From assembly GCA_016463225.1 (NCBI GenBank), contig JAEMRT010000001.1, forward strand, positions 79,765 through 143,764: 64,000 bases of DNA, in the 5' to 3' direction. Positions 17,797 to 25,967 of the stretch are shown here, piece after piece. The notes below the pieces were generated by a model, which was given only the letters and a program-made list of their open reading frames with translations, searched no databases and was not told where the DNA came from. Position numbers and translations under genes: made by a program. Numbering within the stretch: position 1 is the stretch's first letter; every line of letters starts with the position of its first letter. Origin of the DNA: Sphingopyxis sp. (GTDB lineage Bacteria; Pseudomonadota; Alphaproteobacteria; Sphingomonadales; Sphingomonadaceae).

Positions 17797-18924
17797 ATGC
17801 AGTCCGATGCGGACTTTCTGCCCGCCGACCCGAAGCTGCTGACACTTCACCAGCGCCTCGCCACGTCGGGCGCGCGCGCCGCGCATGTCTTTTCGCTGGA
17901 CGATGAACTTTATCTGGCGGTGCCGCAGCTCTCGGAAGATATCGAGGGCCAGGCGGCCCATATGAACGCCGGCAATTCCGACATCGACGCGCCGATCTAT
18001 CGCTGGACCGATGGACGTTTCGTCGACGACAACCGGCTTGCCTGCCCCGCGGGCGAAGATGCGCAAATCTTCCATATGAACGGCGAGGCATTTCTCGCCT
18101 TCGCCAATCTGCGCACGGGCAAGGGTCCTTATGAAGCGAATACCAACTCGCTCATCTACCGCCGCGAAGCCGGTGCATGGGCGCTGGCGCATCAGATCCC
18201 GACTTATGGCGCCAAGCAATGGCATCACTTCAGCTTCGACGGCCGGCAATTCCTTGCCCTCGCTCAAGGTTTGACGGTCCCGCACTACAAGCCGCTGGGC
18301 CATGGCCGATCGGCGATCCTCGAATGGAAGAACGGCGCGTGGGAGGAAATCCAGGTCCTGGGCGGGCGCTGGGGCTATAATTGGCAGTATTTCGAGGCTG
18401 GCGGGCACCGTTTCCTCGCTTATGCCGACCATGTCTCGCCGAGCCTCATCTATCGCTGGGACGGCACCGCTTTCATCCCCTACCAGAGTTTCGCCGAAAA
18501 ATCGGGACGCAGCTTCCACTATTTCGCGCACGAAGGCGACGACTGGCTGGCCTTCGCCGCAATCGATGGCGCTTCCACACTCTATCGCTGGAACGGCGAA
18601 CTGTTCGTCCATCACCAGTCGCTCGGCGGCACCGGCGGCCGCGAGTTTGAGCTGATCGACAGCCCGCACGGCCTGTTCCTCATACGCATCTGCTTCATCG
18701 AAGGCACCCCCGCCGCCCCGAAGACCGATCTGGCATCGCAGATCTTCAAATGGCAGGATGGCAAATTCGAACTGGTCGAGGAATTTCCGACCTTCGGCGC
18801 CACCGACGCCTCGCATTTCCGTGCCGACGGCAAGGATTATCTCGCCGTGTCGAACAGCCTCACGCCCGATGTCCGCTTCCGCCAGGATATGGTGATATAT
18901 AAACTCCAGCTCGATCGCGCCTAA
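17797..18924 (+). CDS. EPTP/EAR-repeat beta-propeller protein
   Basis: 375 residues. ATG 17797 is preferred over ATG 17791, because AGAGAGGA ends right at 17790 and gives a 6-nt spacing only to 17797. The sequence is a series of about 45-50-residue repeats. Each has an aromatic-rich strand such as IYRWTDGRF, LIYRREAGAW, ILEWKNGAW, LIYRWDGTAF, LYRWNGELF and IFKWQDGKF, followed by a FxxxGxxYLAVAN-type strand. At least six units are visible, and a seven-bladed propeller is likely. This is the EPTP (epitempin/EAR) repeat pattern known from animal LGI proteins and some bacteria. I see no signal peptide and no catalytic motif; its function is unknown. Confidence 0.7.
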   Translation: MQSDADFLPADPKLLTLHQRLATSGARAAHVFSLDDELYLAVPQLSEDIEGQAAHMNAGNSDIDAPIYRWTDGRFVDDNRLACPAGEDAQIFHMNGEAFLAFANLRTGKGPYEANTNSLIYRREAGAWALAHQIPTYGAKQWHHFSFDGRQFLALAQGLTVPHYKPLGHGRSAILEWKNGAWEEIQVLGGRWGYNWQYFEAGGHRFLAYADHVSPSLIYRWDGTAFIPYQSFAEKSGRSFHYFAHEGDDWLAFAAIDGASTLYRWNGELFVHHQSLGGTGGREFELIDSPHGLFLIRICFIEGTPAAPKTDLASQIFKWQDGKFELVEEFPTFGATDASHFRADGKDYLAVSNSLTPDVRFRQDMVIYKLQLDRA

Positions 18925-18943
18925 CCCTCAGGAGCCGCGCCGC

Positions 18944-20116
18944 ATGACGCGTTACAAGCCCCATCCCGATTTCCAGACGCTCTTCGAGCTCTTCACCTCG
19001 ACCGAGGCGAGCATCGGCACGCATCTGCAGCGGCAACTTGGCGCGATAAACGCCGCCGATCCGCTGCTCGTATCGACCGGCAGCGACCTCGTGCTGTTCC
19101 CGGGCTCGGGCTTGCCACCGGTAACCGAAAGCTTCCGCCTCTCGACGCGCGGCTTCTTCGAACTCACCGGAATCTCGCATCTCGGCATCGCCATCCCCTA
19201 TATCGCGCAGCTCCGCGCGACCGGCTTTGCCGGGTGGGAAGCCGACGCCCGTGCGCTGATCGACCAGTGCCGTACCGTCCGCGCCGCAAACAGCACCGCC
19301 TATTGGCGCGACGAGGTCGCGGTCGAGGCGTGGAAGGGGCTCGAGGAGAAGATCGCCGATCTCGTCGACTATAGCTGCGCGCTTACGATCGATTTTCTCG
19401 GCCGCGCGCTCGCCGACCCGGCCTTGTTCGATTTCGATTATCTCCAGGCCAATCTGCTCGACGGCCATGGCCCCGACGCGCCGCCCGTTCCGATGAACGA
19501 CATGATGGCGGCGACGTTCGCGCTGGTCTTCCTCGACACCGGCTACCGCGTCATCAACTGGCTGAACGCGCAGACGATCGACTGGGAACGGCTGATGGTA
19601 ATGATCTCGGGCCGGGCCGGCCGCCCGACCGCGGGCGTGACGTGGCAATCAAACAGCATGTGTCACCTCCTCTATCAGGCGTCGGGCCGCAAGCTCGACC
19701 CCGAACGGCTGCTGATCGCCCCGCACGCGCCGGCGCTCACGCTCGCCGATCTCGCCGAACCCGCGGGTGCGGCAGCAACCGAGGCCGAGTATCGGCGCAT
19801 CTGGTATCACAGCCGCTCGTCCGTCGAGATGAGCCGGTTGATGTGGACGGATTATCCCGCCTACGAAAAATCGGTCGAGAGCCCGCCGGTCGTCGACCCC
19901 GAGACACGCACCCTCGGCGAAATCCCGAAGGTCCGCTCGGTCCACGACCGGCGCGCGATCGTGACACGGCTCCGCTATGTCATGGAAGATCCCGCCCAGC
20001 AGATCGCGATGGCAGGCTCGCAGTTCATGATCGATCAGCTTTGCGCCAACGGCAACCGGCCCGAGCGCGTCGAAATACCTGGCTTCACGCACATCGAATA
20101 TCCGCGTCTGGCCTGA
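18944..20116 (+). CDS. Uncharacterised 390-residue protein
   Basis: I do not recognise this protein. It starts 19 bp after the propeller gene with AGGAG upstream, so co-transcription is likely. It is soluble-looking: no signal peptide and no long membrane segment. The N-terminal 100 residues include the segments VSTGSDLVLFPGSGLPPVTE and GISHLGIAIPYIAQL. The central part is helical, and the C-terminus has HSRSSVEMSRLMWTDYPAYE and a terminal GFTHIEYPRLA. No Walker, Rossmann or HExxH motif is evident. Codon use matches its neighbours. Given the context it may be a cytoplasmic or periplasmic enzyme of the same unknown pathway. Confidence 0.6.
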   Translation: MTRYKPHPDFQTLFELFTSTEASIGTHLQRQLGAINAADPLLVSTGSDLVLFPGSGLPPVTESFRLSTRGFFELTGISHLGIAIPYIAQLRATGFAGWEADARALIDQCRTVRAANSTAYWRDEVAVEAWKGLEEKIADLVDYSCALTIDFLGRALADPALFDFDYLQANLLDGHGPDAPPVPMNDMMAATFALVFLDTGYRVINWLNAQTIDWERLMVMISGRAGRPTAGVTWQSNSMCHLLYQASGRKLDPERLLIAPHAPALTLADLAEPAGAAATEAEYRRIWYHSRSSVEMSRLMWTDYPAYEKSVESPPVVDPETRTLGEIPKVRSVHDRRAIVTRLRYVMEDPAQQIAMAGSQFMIDQLCANGNRPERVEIPGFTHIEYPRLA

Positions 20117-20211
20117 CAAGCGCACGCGCCGCTCTGGCGCCGACTTTACCCCGATTCCCGGTCGCGAATGTCCTCGCGATGGCCGGCCGATGGGAGGTGG
20201 AGCGCTTGGTT

Positions 20212-20231
20212 TTTCGCCAAAAATGGCGAAA
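20212..20231. promoter_or_regulatory. Perfect inverted repeat upstream of TBDR
   Basis: TTTCGCCA-AAAA-TGGCGAAA has perfect 8-bp arms with a 4-bp centre. It lies 95 bp after the preceding stop and 96 bp before the TBDR start. Form and position suit an operator. It is followed by an AT-rich stretch with ATTGACAT and TATGACAT direct repeats (about 20249-20272), where a promoter probably lies. Confidence 0.45.
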
Positions 20232-20326
20232 TATGCAACTTTTATCATATTGACATATTTTCATTATGACATTATTCCACTCTTGATAACGAAGGCTGGC
20301 AAACGGCCGATATTGAGGAGGGGAAT

Positions 20327-22513
20327 ATGAAGAAGGCGCTATTGGCGGCGACCGCCGCATGGAGCTGTTTCGCGCCCTGCGCGGCGCACGCGCAAGATGC
20401 GGTACCGGCAGCGGATTCCGCATCGCCGGGCGGCGTCGAGGACATCATCGTCACCGCGCAGCGGCGCAGCGAGCGCATGCAGGATGTCCCGATCGCGATC
20501 ACCGCGCTGTCGGACGAACGCCTCGCCGCTGCGGGGGTCACCGACGTCACCAAGCTCAACACGATCACCCCCGGGCTCTATATCCAGGCGTCGACCGGCT
20601 TTGTGCTGCCGCGCATCCGCGGTATCGGCACGTCGGCGGCGGGCGCGGGCCTCGAAAACTCGGTCGCGGTCTATGTCGACGGCGTCTATCTCGCCTCGGG
20701 CCCCGGCTCGCTCCTCGCGCTGAACAATGTCGAGCGCGTCGAAGTGCTGAAGGGGCCGCAGGGCACACTCTTTGGACGCAACGCCACCGGCGGCCTGATC
20801 CACGTCATCACGCGCGAGCCGACCCAGGAGCTGACCGCGCGCTTTTCGGCCGGCTATGGCAGTTACGACACGCTGACTGGCAGCGCCTATATCGCGGGCG
20901 GTATCGCCGAGAACCTCGCTGCCGACATCGCCGCGCAGGTCACCGCGCAGGGTGACGGCTATGGCGTCAACATCGCGACCGGCAACGACGTCAACCGCAA
21001 CAAATTCGACCTCGCGCTGCGCTCGAAATGGGTCTTCACCCCGACCGACGCAACCAAGGTCCAGCTCGCCTTCGATTATGCCAAGCGCACGGGCAATGCG
21101 TCGATCAGCTCGTCGCAGGTGCCGGGGATCAAACCCCTGTTCGGCCCCGCCTATGATATCGACACATGGGACATCAATGCTGATTTCGACCCCTATCAGC
21201 GGCTCAAGGGCGGCGGCGTCAGCCTCAACATCGAACAGGATCTCGGCGGCGTCCAGCTCCAGTCGATCACCGCCTACCGCAAATCGCGCTACGACATCGG
21301 CTTCGACACCGACCTGACGCCGACCCCTGCGCAGACACTGACCTTCTCGCGCCTCAACGACCGGCAGATAAGCCAGGAGCTGAAACTCCAGTCGGCCGCG
21401 GATTCGGCGGTCCAGTGGGTCGCTGGCGTCTATTATTTCGACGCGCATGCCGAGCTCGACCCCAATATCATCATGCTCTCGGGCCCGGCCATACCGCCGC
21501 CGCCCGCGCCGCCGATCACGATGATCACCGGCTACAGCAAGCTGACCACGCGGGCATGGGCCGGCTATGCGCAAGCGACCATCCCGATCGGCGAACGCAC
21601 CAAGCTCACCGGCGGCTTCCGCTACAGCAGCGAGCGCCGGTCGATCGCATCCACCGCCGCGGCGACGCTGATCAACGGGTTCGTGATCGATCCCTTCGGA
21701 CCGGATGTTGCGCAGAAGGAGACATTCTCGGCGCCGACCTGGCGCGTGTCGCTCGACCATAAGCTGAACGACGATACGCTCGTCTATCTCTCCTACAACC
21801 GGGGCTTCAAGAGTGGCGGCTATAATGCGCGCCTGCCCGGCACACCCGCGTTCAGGCAGGAAAAGCTCGACGCCTATGAGCTCGGGATCAAGTCGGATCT
21901 GGCGGGCCGCACGCTGCGCGTCAACGCCGCGGTCTTCTATTATGACTATCGCAACATCCAGGTCAGCCGCTTCCAGCTCAACAACATCATCATCTACAAT
22001 GGTGCGGCCGCCGAGATTTACGGCATCGACATGGATGTCGAGCTGCAACCCGCCCGTGGCTTCACGATCTCGGCGGGAATGAGCCTCCTCCACGATCGTT
22101 TCACCGACTTCCCCGATGCCGACCGTTACACGCCCAACCCGCTGGGCGGATCGATCCGCTCGACCGTTCCCGCCGATGGCAACCGCCTGCCGAGCACGGC
22201 CGATGCGACCTTCAATCTCAACTTCCACTATGACCATGAGATGAAGGGCGGCACCCTGGCCTTCGACCTCGGCGGCTATTACAATAGCGGTTTCTATGGT
22301 CAGCCCGACAATGTGCTGAAGCAGGACGGCTATTTCCTGCTCGACGCCTCGATCGGCTGGCGTTCCCCCGATGACCGCTACGGCGTGCGCCTCTGGGGCA
22401 AGAATCTGACCAACGAGGCGGTCGCGACCGCGCTTGGCCAATCCGATACCTCGGCGATCATCCAGTACGACGCGCCGCGGACCTACGGGATCACGCTCAG
22501 CGCCAATTTCTAG
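20327..22513 (+). CDS. TonB-dependent receptor
   Basis: 728 residues from ATG 20327 behind GAGGAGGGG. The signal peptide ends AAHAQD. The plug starts VEDIIVTAQRRSERMQDVPIAI, with RVEVLKGPQGTLFGRNATGG intact, and the barrel ends in YGITLSANF. Unlike the other receptors the plug motif reads LFGRN rather than LYGKN. It is 17 bp upstream of a lipoprotein esterase gene, so receptor and esterase probably act on the same ester-containing compound at the cell surface and in the periplasm. Confidence 0.88.
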   Translation: MKKALLAATAAWSCFAPCAAHAQDAVPAADSASPGGVEDIIVTAQRRSERMQDVPIAITALSDERLAAAGVTDVTKLNTITPGLYIQASTGFVLPRIRGIGTSAAGAGLENSVAVYVDGVYLASGPGSLLALNNVERVEVLKGPQGTLFGRNATGGLIHVITREPTQELTARFSAGYGSYDTLTGSAYIAGGIAENLAADIAAQVTAQGDGYGVNIATGNDVNRNKFDLALRSKWVFTPTDATKVQLAFDYAKRTGNASISSSQVPGIKPLFGPAYDIDTWDINADFDPYQRLKGGGVSLNIEQDLGGVQLQSITAYRKSRYDIGFDTDLTPTPAQTLTFSRLNDRQISQELKLQSAADSAVQWVAGVYYFDAHAELDPNIIMLSGPAIPPPPAPPITMITGYSKLTTRAWAGYAQATIPIGERTKLTGGFRYSSERRSIASTAAATLINGFVIDPFGPDVAQKETFSAPTWRVSLDHKLNDDTLVYLSYNRGFKSGGYNARLPGTPAFRQEKLDAYELGIKSDLAGRTLRVNAAVFYYDYRNIQVSRFQLNNIIIYNGAAAEIYGIDMDVELQPARGFTISAGMSLLHDRFTDFPDADRYTPNPLGGSIRSTVPADGNRLPSTADATFNLNFHYDHEMKGGTLAFDLGGYYNSGFYGQPDNVLKQDGYFLLDASIGWRSPDDRYGVRLWGKNLTNEAVATALGQSDTSAIIQYDAPRTYGITLSANF

Positions 22514-22529
22514 AATTTTGGAGAATTTC

Positions 22530-23615
22530 ATGAAGCGATATGGAAAGGGCTTGATCGTGGCAGGAGCGCTGTTGGGAACGGGGGTGGCATCGTGCGCCGA
22601 CGGCAAGGACAGTGCGTCCGCGACCGAAATCGCCTGCCCGCCAACGCCCCCGCCACCGGGGATGCCAAGCATGCCGCCGATCCCGATGGCGACGTCGATC
22701 AAGCCTAGCGACACAAGCAGCAGCACTATGATCAAACCCGATCCGGCCGACCAGATCAAATGCGGCCGCACCGAGATCCGCAATTTCGACAATGTCATCT
22801 TCACCGAAGTCCCGGCGCCTGGCGGCGGCAACCGGCCGCTGGCCCTCGACATGATCAAGCCGGCGAAGTCCGGCCGCTATCCCCTCGTAATCTATATCAC
22901 CGGCGGCGGCTTCGTCATCGCGCCCAAGGAAAACGGCCTGAACCTGCGCCGTTTCGTCGCCGAGCAGGGCTTCGTCGTCGCCAGCGTCCAGTATCGCACC
23001 GCGATGGACGGCGCCAATTATCGCGACGGCATCGCCGACGTGAAAGCGGCGATCCGCTACCTGCGCGCGCATGCCGACGACTATGGCATCGACCCCGCGC
23101 ATGTTTCGGTCTGGGGCGAATCCGCCGGCGGCTATCTGGCGGCGATGGTCGGCCTCACCAACGGCCAGAAGGATTTCGACCAAGGCAGCAATGCCGACCA
23201 GAGCAGTGCCGTCGAGGCGGTGATCGATAAGTTCGGCACGTCGGATACGTCGGGCGTCGCCGAGGATTTTAATCCGGAAATGGCGATGTTCGCGGCGCCC
23301 GGTTCGCCGATCGCGCGCTATATGACCGAAGGCGGCCAGACCTTCCCGCCGGCGTCGAACGCGCTCACCCATGTCGGAGCTGACAGCCCGCGCTTTCTGA
23401 TCTTCCACGGCAGCCAGGACCGCATCGTCTCGCCGAGCCAGACGCTGAAACTGCATGAGGCGCTGCGCGCCGCCGGCCGGCAGAGCACGCGTTATGTGCT
23501 CGACGGCGCGGGCCATGGCGACCTCGCCTTTGCCGGCGATCCGGCGGCGGGACTGCCCTGGTCGACGAACGAGGCGATGGACATCATCGTCCGGTTCCTG
23601 CGTGAGTCCAAATAG
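22530..23615 (+). CDS. Alpha/beta-hydrolase esterase, probable lipoprotein
   Basis: 361 residues from ATG 22530 with GGAGAA upstream. The leader ends LLGTGVASC, a plausible lipobox, followed by a Pro/Met-rich linker (residues about 30-60). The BD-FAE/carboxylesterase-type core has YITGGGFVIAPKE (oxyanion loop), VWGESAGGYLAAM (nucleophile Ser), HGSQDRIV (Asp) and GAGHGD (His). All triad residues are present. It likely hydrolyses an ester or feruloyl-type substrate brought in by the upstream TBDR. The GTG-started DoxX gene overlaps its 3' end by 14 bp. Confidence 0.8.
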   Translation: MKRYGKGLIVAGALLGTGVASCADGKDSASATEIACPPTPPPPGMPSMPPIPMATSIKPSDTSSSTMIKPDPADQIKCGRTEIRNFDNVIFTEVPAPGGGNRPLALDMIKPAKSGRYPLVIYITGGGFVIAPKENGLNLRRFVAEQGFVVASVQYRTAMDGANYRDGIADVKAAIRYLRAHADDYGIDPAHVSVWGESAGGYLAAMVGLTNGQKDFDQGSNADQSSAVEAVIDKFGTSDTSGVAEDFNPEMAMFAAPGSPIARYMTEGGQTFPPASNALTHVGADSPRFLIFHGSQDRIVSPSQTLKLHEALRAAGRQSTRYVLDGAGHGDLAFAGDPAAGLPWSTNEAMDIIVRFLRESK

Positions 23616-24042
23616 CAGCCACTCCCCGGTACGGCATCCGGCCGTCCAATACCTGGCGGCAGGCGGGGTCGACCTTGCCTGCCGCACCCTGTTGTCGGTG
23701 CTATTCCTTGCCACCGGCATCGCGGGCGCGATGGCGCCGCTCGGCTTTGCCCATGGCATCGGCCAGATGGGCGTGCCCTTGCCCGCCGCGGCCGCGGCCG
23801 CGGCAATCGCAATCAATCTCGCCGCCCCGCTCGTGCTGATCTTCGACTTTCGCGGCTTCGGCTGGCTCGCGGCGCTCGTGCTCGCGCTCTTCACCGCGAT
23901 CACCATTCCCTATGGTCATGCCTGGTGGATGTTCGACGAACCGCGGCGCAGCGAGGAATTTCGCATAGCGACCGAACATCTGTCGCTGATCGGGGGTCTG
24001 CTCCTTGCCGGTCTCGCCTCGTACCGCCGCCTCGCCGGCTAG
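23602..24042 (+). CDS. DoxX-like membrane protein
   Basis: 146 residues from GTG 23602, inside the esterase 3' end; no better in-frame start follows before the first membrane helix. Four hydrophobic helices are visible: TLLSVLFLATGIAGAMAPLGF, AAAAAAIAINLAAPLVLIFD, WLAALVLALFTAITIPYGHA and LSLIGGLLLAGLASY. The order and the H-W-W motif after helix 3 fit DoxX/DoxD-like quinone-linked or function-unknown inner-membrane proteins. It ends 4 bp into the convergent tetR gene. Confidence 0.7.
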   Translation: MSPNSSHSPVRHPAVQYLAAGGVDLACRTLLSVLFLATGIAGAMAPLGFAHGIGQMGVPLPAAAAAAAIAINLAAPLVLIFDFRGFGWLAALVLALFTAITIPYGHAWWMFDEPRRSEEFRIATEHLSLIGGLLLAGLASYRRLAG

Positions 24043-24716
24043 CCGTCCAACCCATTGGCGAGCACGGCGTCGCGCAATTCCCCCGCTGGCGGCACCGGCA
24101 GGCGAATTTTGGCAAGCCGCGCGGCTTCGTCATCGTCTATACCGAAGGCGCGCATCAACATCTGCGCGCCCGCGTTGATGTCCTTCGACGTGATGCCGCT
24201 GTTCATGCCGCGCTGGACCAGCGCGGTCACCAACCCGTAGCCGAGTTCGAGCGCGATCTGCAGCGACGGCACCCGAACGAGTCCGAGCTTCTGGGCCTGT
24301 TCGATATTCGCGACCGCATGCTTGCGCATCGCCTCGGTCGGCGGTCCGATCAGCGGCAGGACGCGCAGCAGCACCTCGGCGCCGACGCGGTCCGACGCGA
24401 TCCGCCCGATCGAATAGCGGATATTGCAGCAGATCCGCTCGATCGGGCTGCCCAGCCCGTCGAAATGCGCCGACTGCTCGGCATTGAGCTGCATGACCAT
24501 GTGCGCCGCCATATCGCGGAGCATCGCGTCGAAGGTCGGAAAATAATTATAGATCGATCCGCGCGACACCCCGGCCTCGATCCGCACATCGTCGATCGTC
24601 GTCGCATCGATCCCGCGCGCCTCGAACAGGCCGAACGCCGCCGCGAGAATGCGCGTGCGCGTCTTTGCCCGCTTCACTCGGGCATTTCGGGTTCGGAAAT
24701 TCTCTTCAGCTTCCAT
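24039..24716 (-). CDS. TetR-family regulator
   Basis: 225 residues. N-terminal helix-turn-helix: RILAAAFGLFEARGIDATTI followed by DDVRIEAGVSRGSIYNYFPTFDAMLRDMA. The rest is a typical all-helical ligand domain. It lies between the TBDR-esterase-DoxX set (convergent) and the pca operon (upstream on the same strand). Its own promoter has a perfect CTGTCA/TGACAG inverted repeat, so autoregulation is likely. Which neighbouring operon it controls cannot be decided from the sequence. Confidence 0.82.
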   Translation of the reverse strand: MEAEENFRTRNARVKRAKTRTRILAAAFGLFEARGIDATTIDDVRIEAGVSRGSIYNYFPTFDAMLRDMAAHMVMQLNAEQSAHFDGLGSPIERICCNIRYSIGRIASDRVGAEVLLRVLPLIGPPTEAMRKHAVANIEQAQKLGLVRVPSLQIALELGYGLVTALVQRGMNSGITSKDINAGAQMLMRAFGIDDDEAARLAKIRLPVPPAGELRDAVLANGLDG

Positions 24717-24751
24717 CGGTCATTTCGCAAAAGGCAGTTCCGATTCCTATC

Positions 24752-24766
24752 CTGTCAAAATGACAG
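24752..24766. promoter_or_regulatory. TetR-type operator
   Basis: CTGTCA-AAA-TGACAG has perfect 6-bp arms and a 3-bp centre. It sits in the 54-bp gap between the pcaL stop and the tetR start, 36 bp upstream of tetR. A probable autoregulatory site. Confidence 0.6.
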
Positions 24767-24770
24767 TGCG

Positions 24771-25964
24771 TCAACCTGAAGCATCGGCGGCCGCATCGAT
24801 CTCGGCGATGATCGCCCCCGCTTCGACGAAGGCGTGGTTCGCTGCCGGCACGCCCGCATAAATGGCGGTCTGCATCAGCACTTCCTTCAGCTCGTCACGC
24901 GTGAAGCCATTTCGCTCGAGCCCGGCGCGAACGTGGAGCGCAAACTCCTCCCAGCGGCCAAGGCTCGCGGTGATCGCAACGACGAGCAGACGCCGCGTGC
25001 GGTCGTCGAGCCCGGGCCGTCCCCAGATTTCGGCCCAGGCAATACGCGTGATCATGGCCTGGAAATCGGCATTGAACGATGTCCGGTTGTCCAGCGCACG
25101 ATCGACCCATTCGTCGCCCAGCACGCGGCGCCGGTTGACCAGCCCTTCCTCGAACAGGGTGTCATTGGCATCGGCCACGTCGCTCCGATCGTCGAGAAAT
25201 GAAATCAGCACTGCCGCCAGCGCCGCAGGTGCCTCGATCGGTGGCAGATGCGCGCAATCGAGCGAACGATGCCGGGCCCCGAGTATTCGCCTCGCGAGAA
25301 CCTCGCCATGGCCTGCGAAGGGTGTTGAGACATCGGCATTGCCGCTGATCACGAGCGTCGGAACCGCGACAGTTCCCAGCCGATCGAGCAGCGCCATATC
25401 GCGGATCGCCGCCCCGGCTCCTGCATAGCCCGCATCTGACTGCGCGACGATCCCGCGCTTGAGGCCATCGGCGATCTCGGGGTGGTAGCGCTGAAAAGAC
25501 GGAGAGAGAAAGCGGCCGAGCGCAGCGTCGGCGATTGCTCCGGTTCCTGCGCGCCGGACCGTTTCGATCCGCGCCGTCCAGCTGTCACGGTCCATCGCGG
25601 CCGATGTGCAGATCAGCGCCAGCGCCCCGACGCGCGCGGGATGGTCGAGCGCAAGCTGCATCGCAATCATGCCGCCAAGCGACACCCCGGCAATCGCTGC
25701 CTGTGCGATATCTGCATCTTCCATGATTGCGGCGACATCGCTCGCCAGCGTCGCGAGATCATAGTCGCCGGCGGGCGCATCCGAAGCGCCATGTCCGCGC
25801 GTATCGATGCGCAGCAGCCGGAAGGCCGGCAGGAGCAGCGGGACCACCGCATCCCACAGCGCCATGTCGGTGCCGATCGAATTGAGCAGCACGAGCGGCG
25901 GGCGATCCTCGGCGCCATCGAGACGCCAATAGAGGCTTATTCCGTCGCGGTGCGTGAATGCCAT
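24771..25964 (-). CDS. pcaL: Fused 3-oxoadipate enol-lactonase / 4-carboxymuconolactone decarboxylase
   Basis: 397 residues in two domains. Residues 1-255 are an alpha/beta hydrolase: RLLRIDTRGHGASDAP, GVSLGGMIAMQLALDHP with the nucleophile Ser, and a terminal HLPPIEAP His region (PcaD). Residues about 265-397 are carboxymuconolactone decarboxylase: RRRVLGDEWVDRALDN, FNADFQAMITRIAWAEIWGR and MQTAIYAGVPAANHAF (PcaC). The fusion converts 4-carboxymuconolactone to 3-oxoadipate. It is the last gene of the pobA-pca operon, 3 bp from pcaB. Confidence 0.92.
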   Translation of the reverse strand: MAFTHRDGISLYWRLDGAEDRPPLVLLNSIGTDMALWDAVVPLLLPAFRLLRIDTRGHGASDAPAGDYDLATLASDVAAIMEDADIAQAAIAGVSLGGMIAMQLALDHPARVGALALICTSAAMDRDSWTARIETVRRAGTGAIADAALGRFLSPSFQRYHPEIADGLKRGIVAQSDAGYAGAGAAIRDMALLDRLGTVAVPTLVISGNADVSTPFAGHGEVLARRILGARHRSLDCAHLPPIEAPAALAAVLISFLDDRSDVADANDTLFEEGLVNRRRVLGDEWVDRALDNRTSFNADFQAMITRIAWAEIWGRPGLDDRTRRLLVVAITASLGRWEEFALHVRAGLERNGFTRDELKEVLMQTAIYAGVPAANHAFVEAGAIIAEIDAAADASG

Positions 25965-25967
25965 GGC

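Noticed and set aside
20339-22858. Very long open frame (839 codons) on the minus strand.
   Set aside because: It is antisense to a TBDR with perfect family motifs; high GC with biased third positions keeps the opposite frame open. Its translation is compositionally odd.
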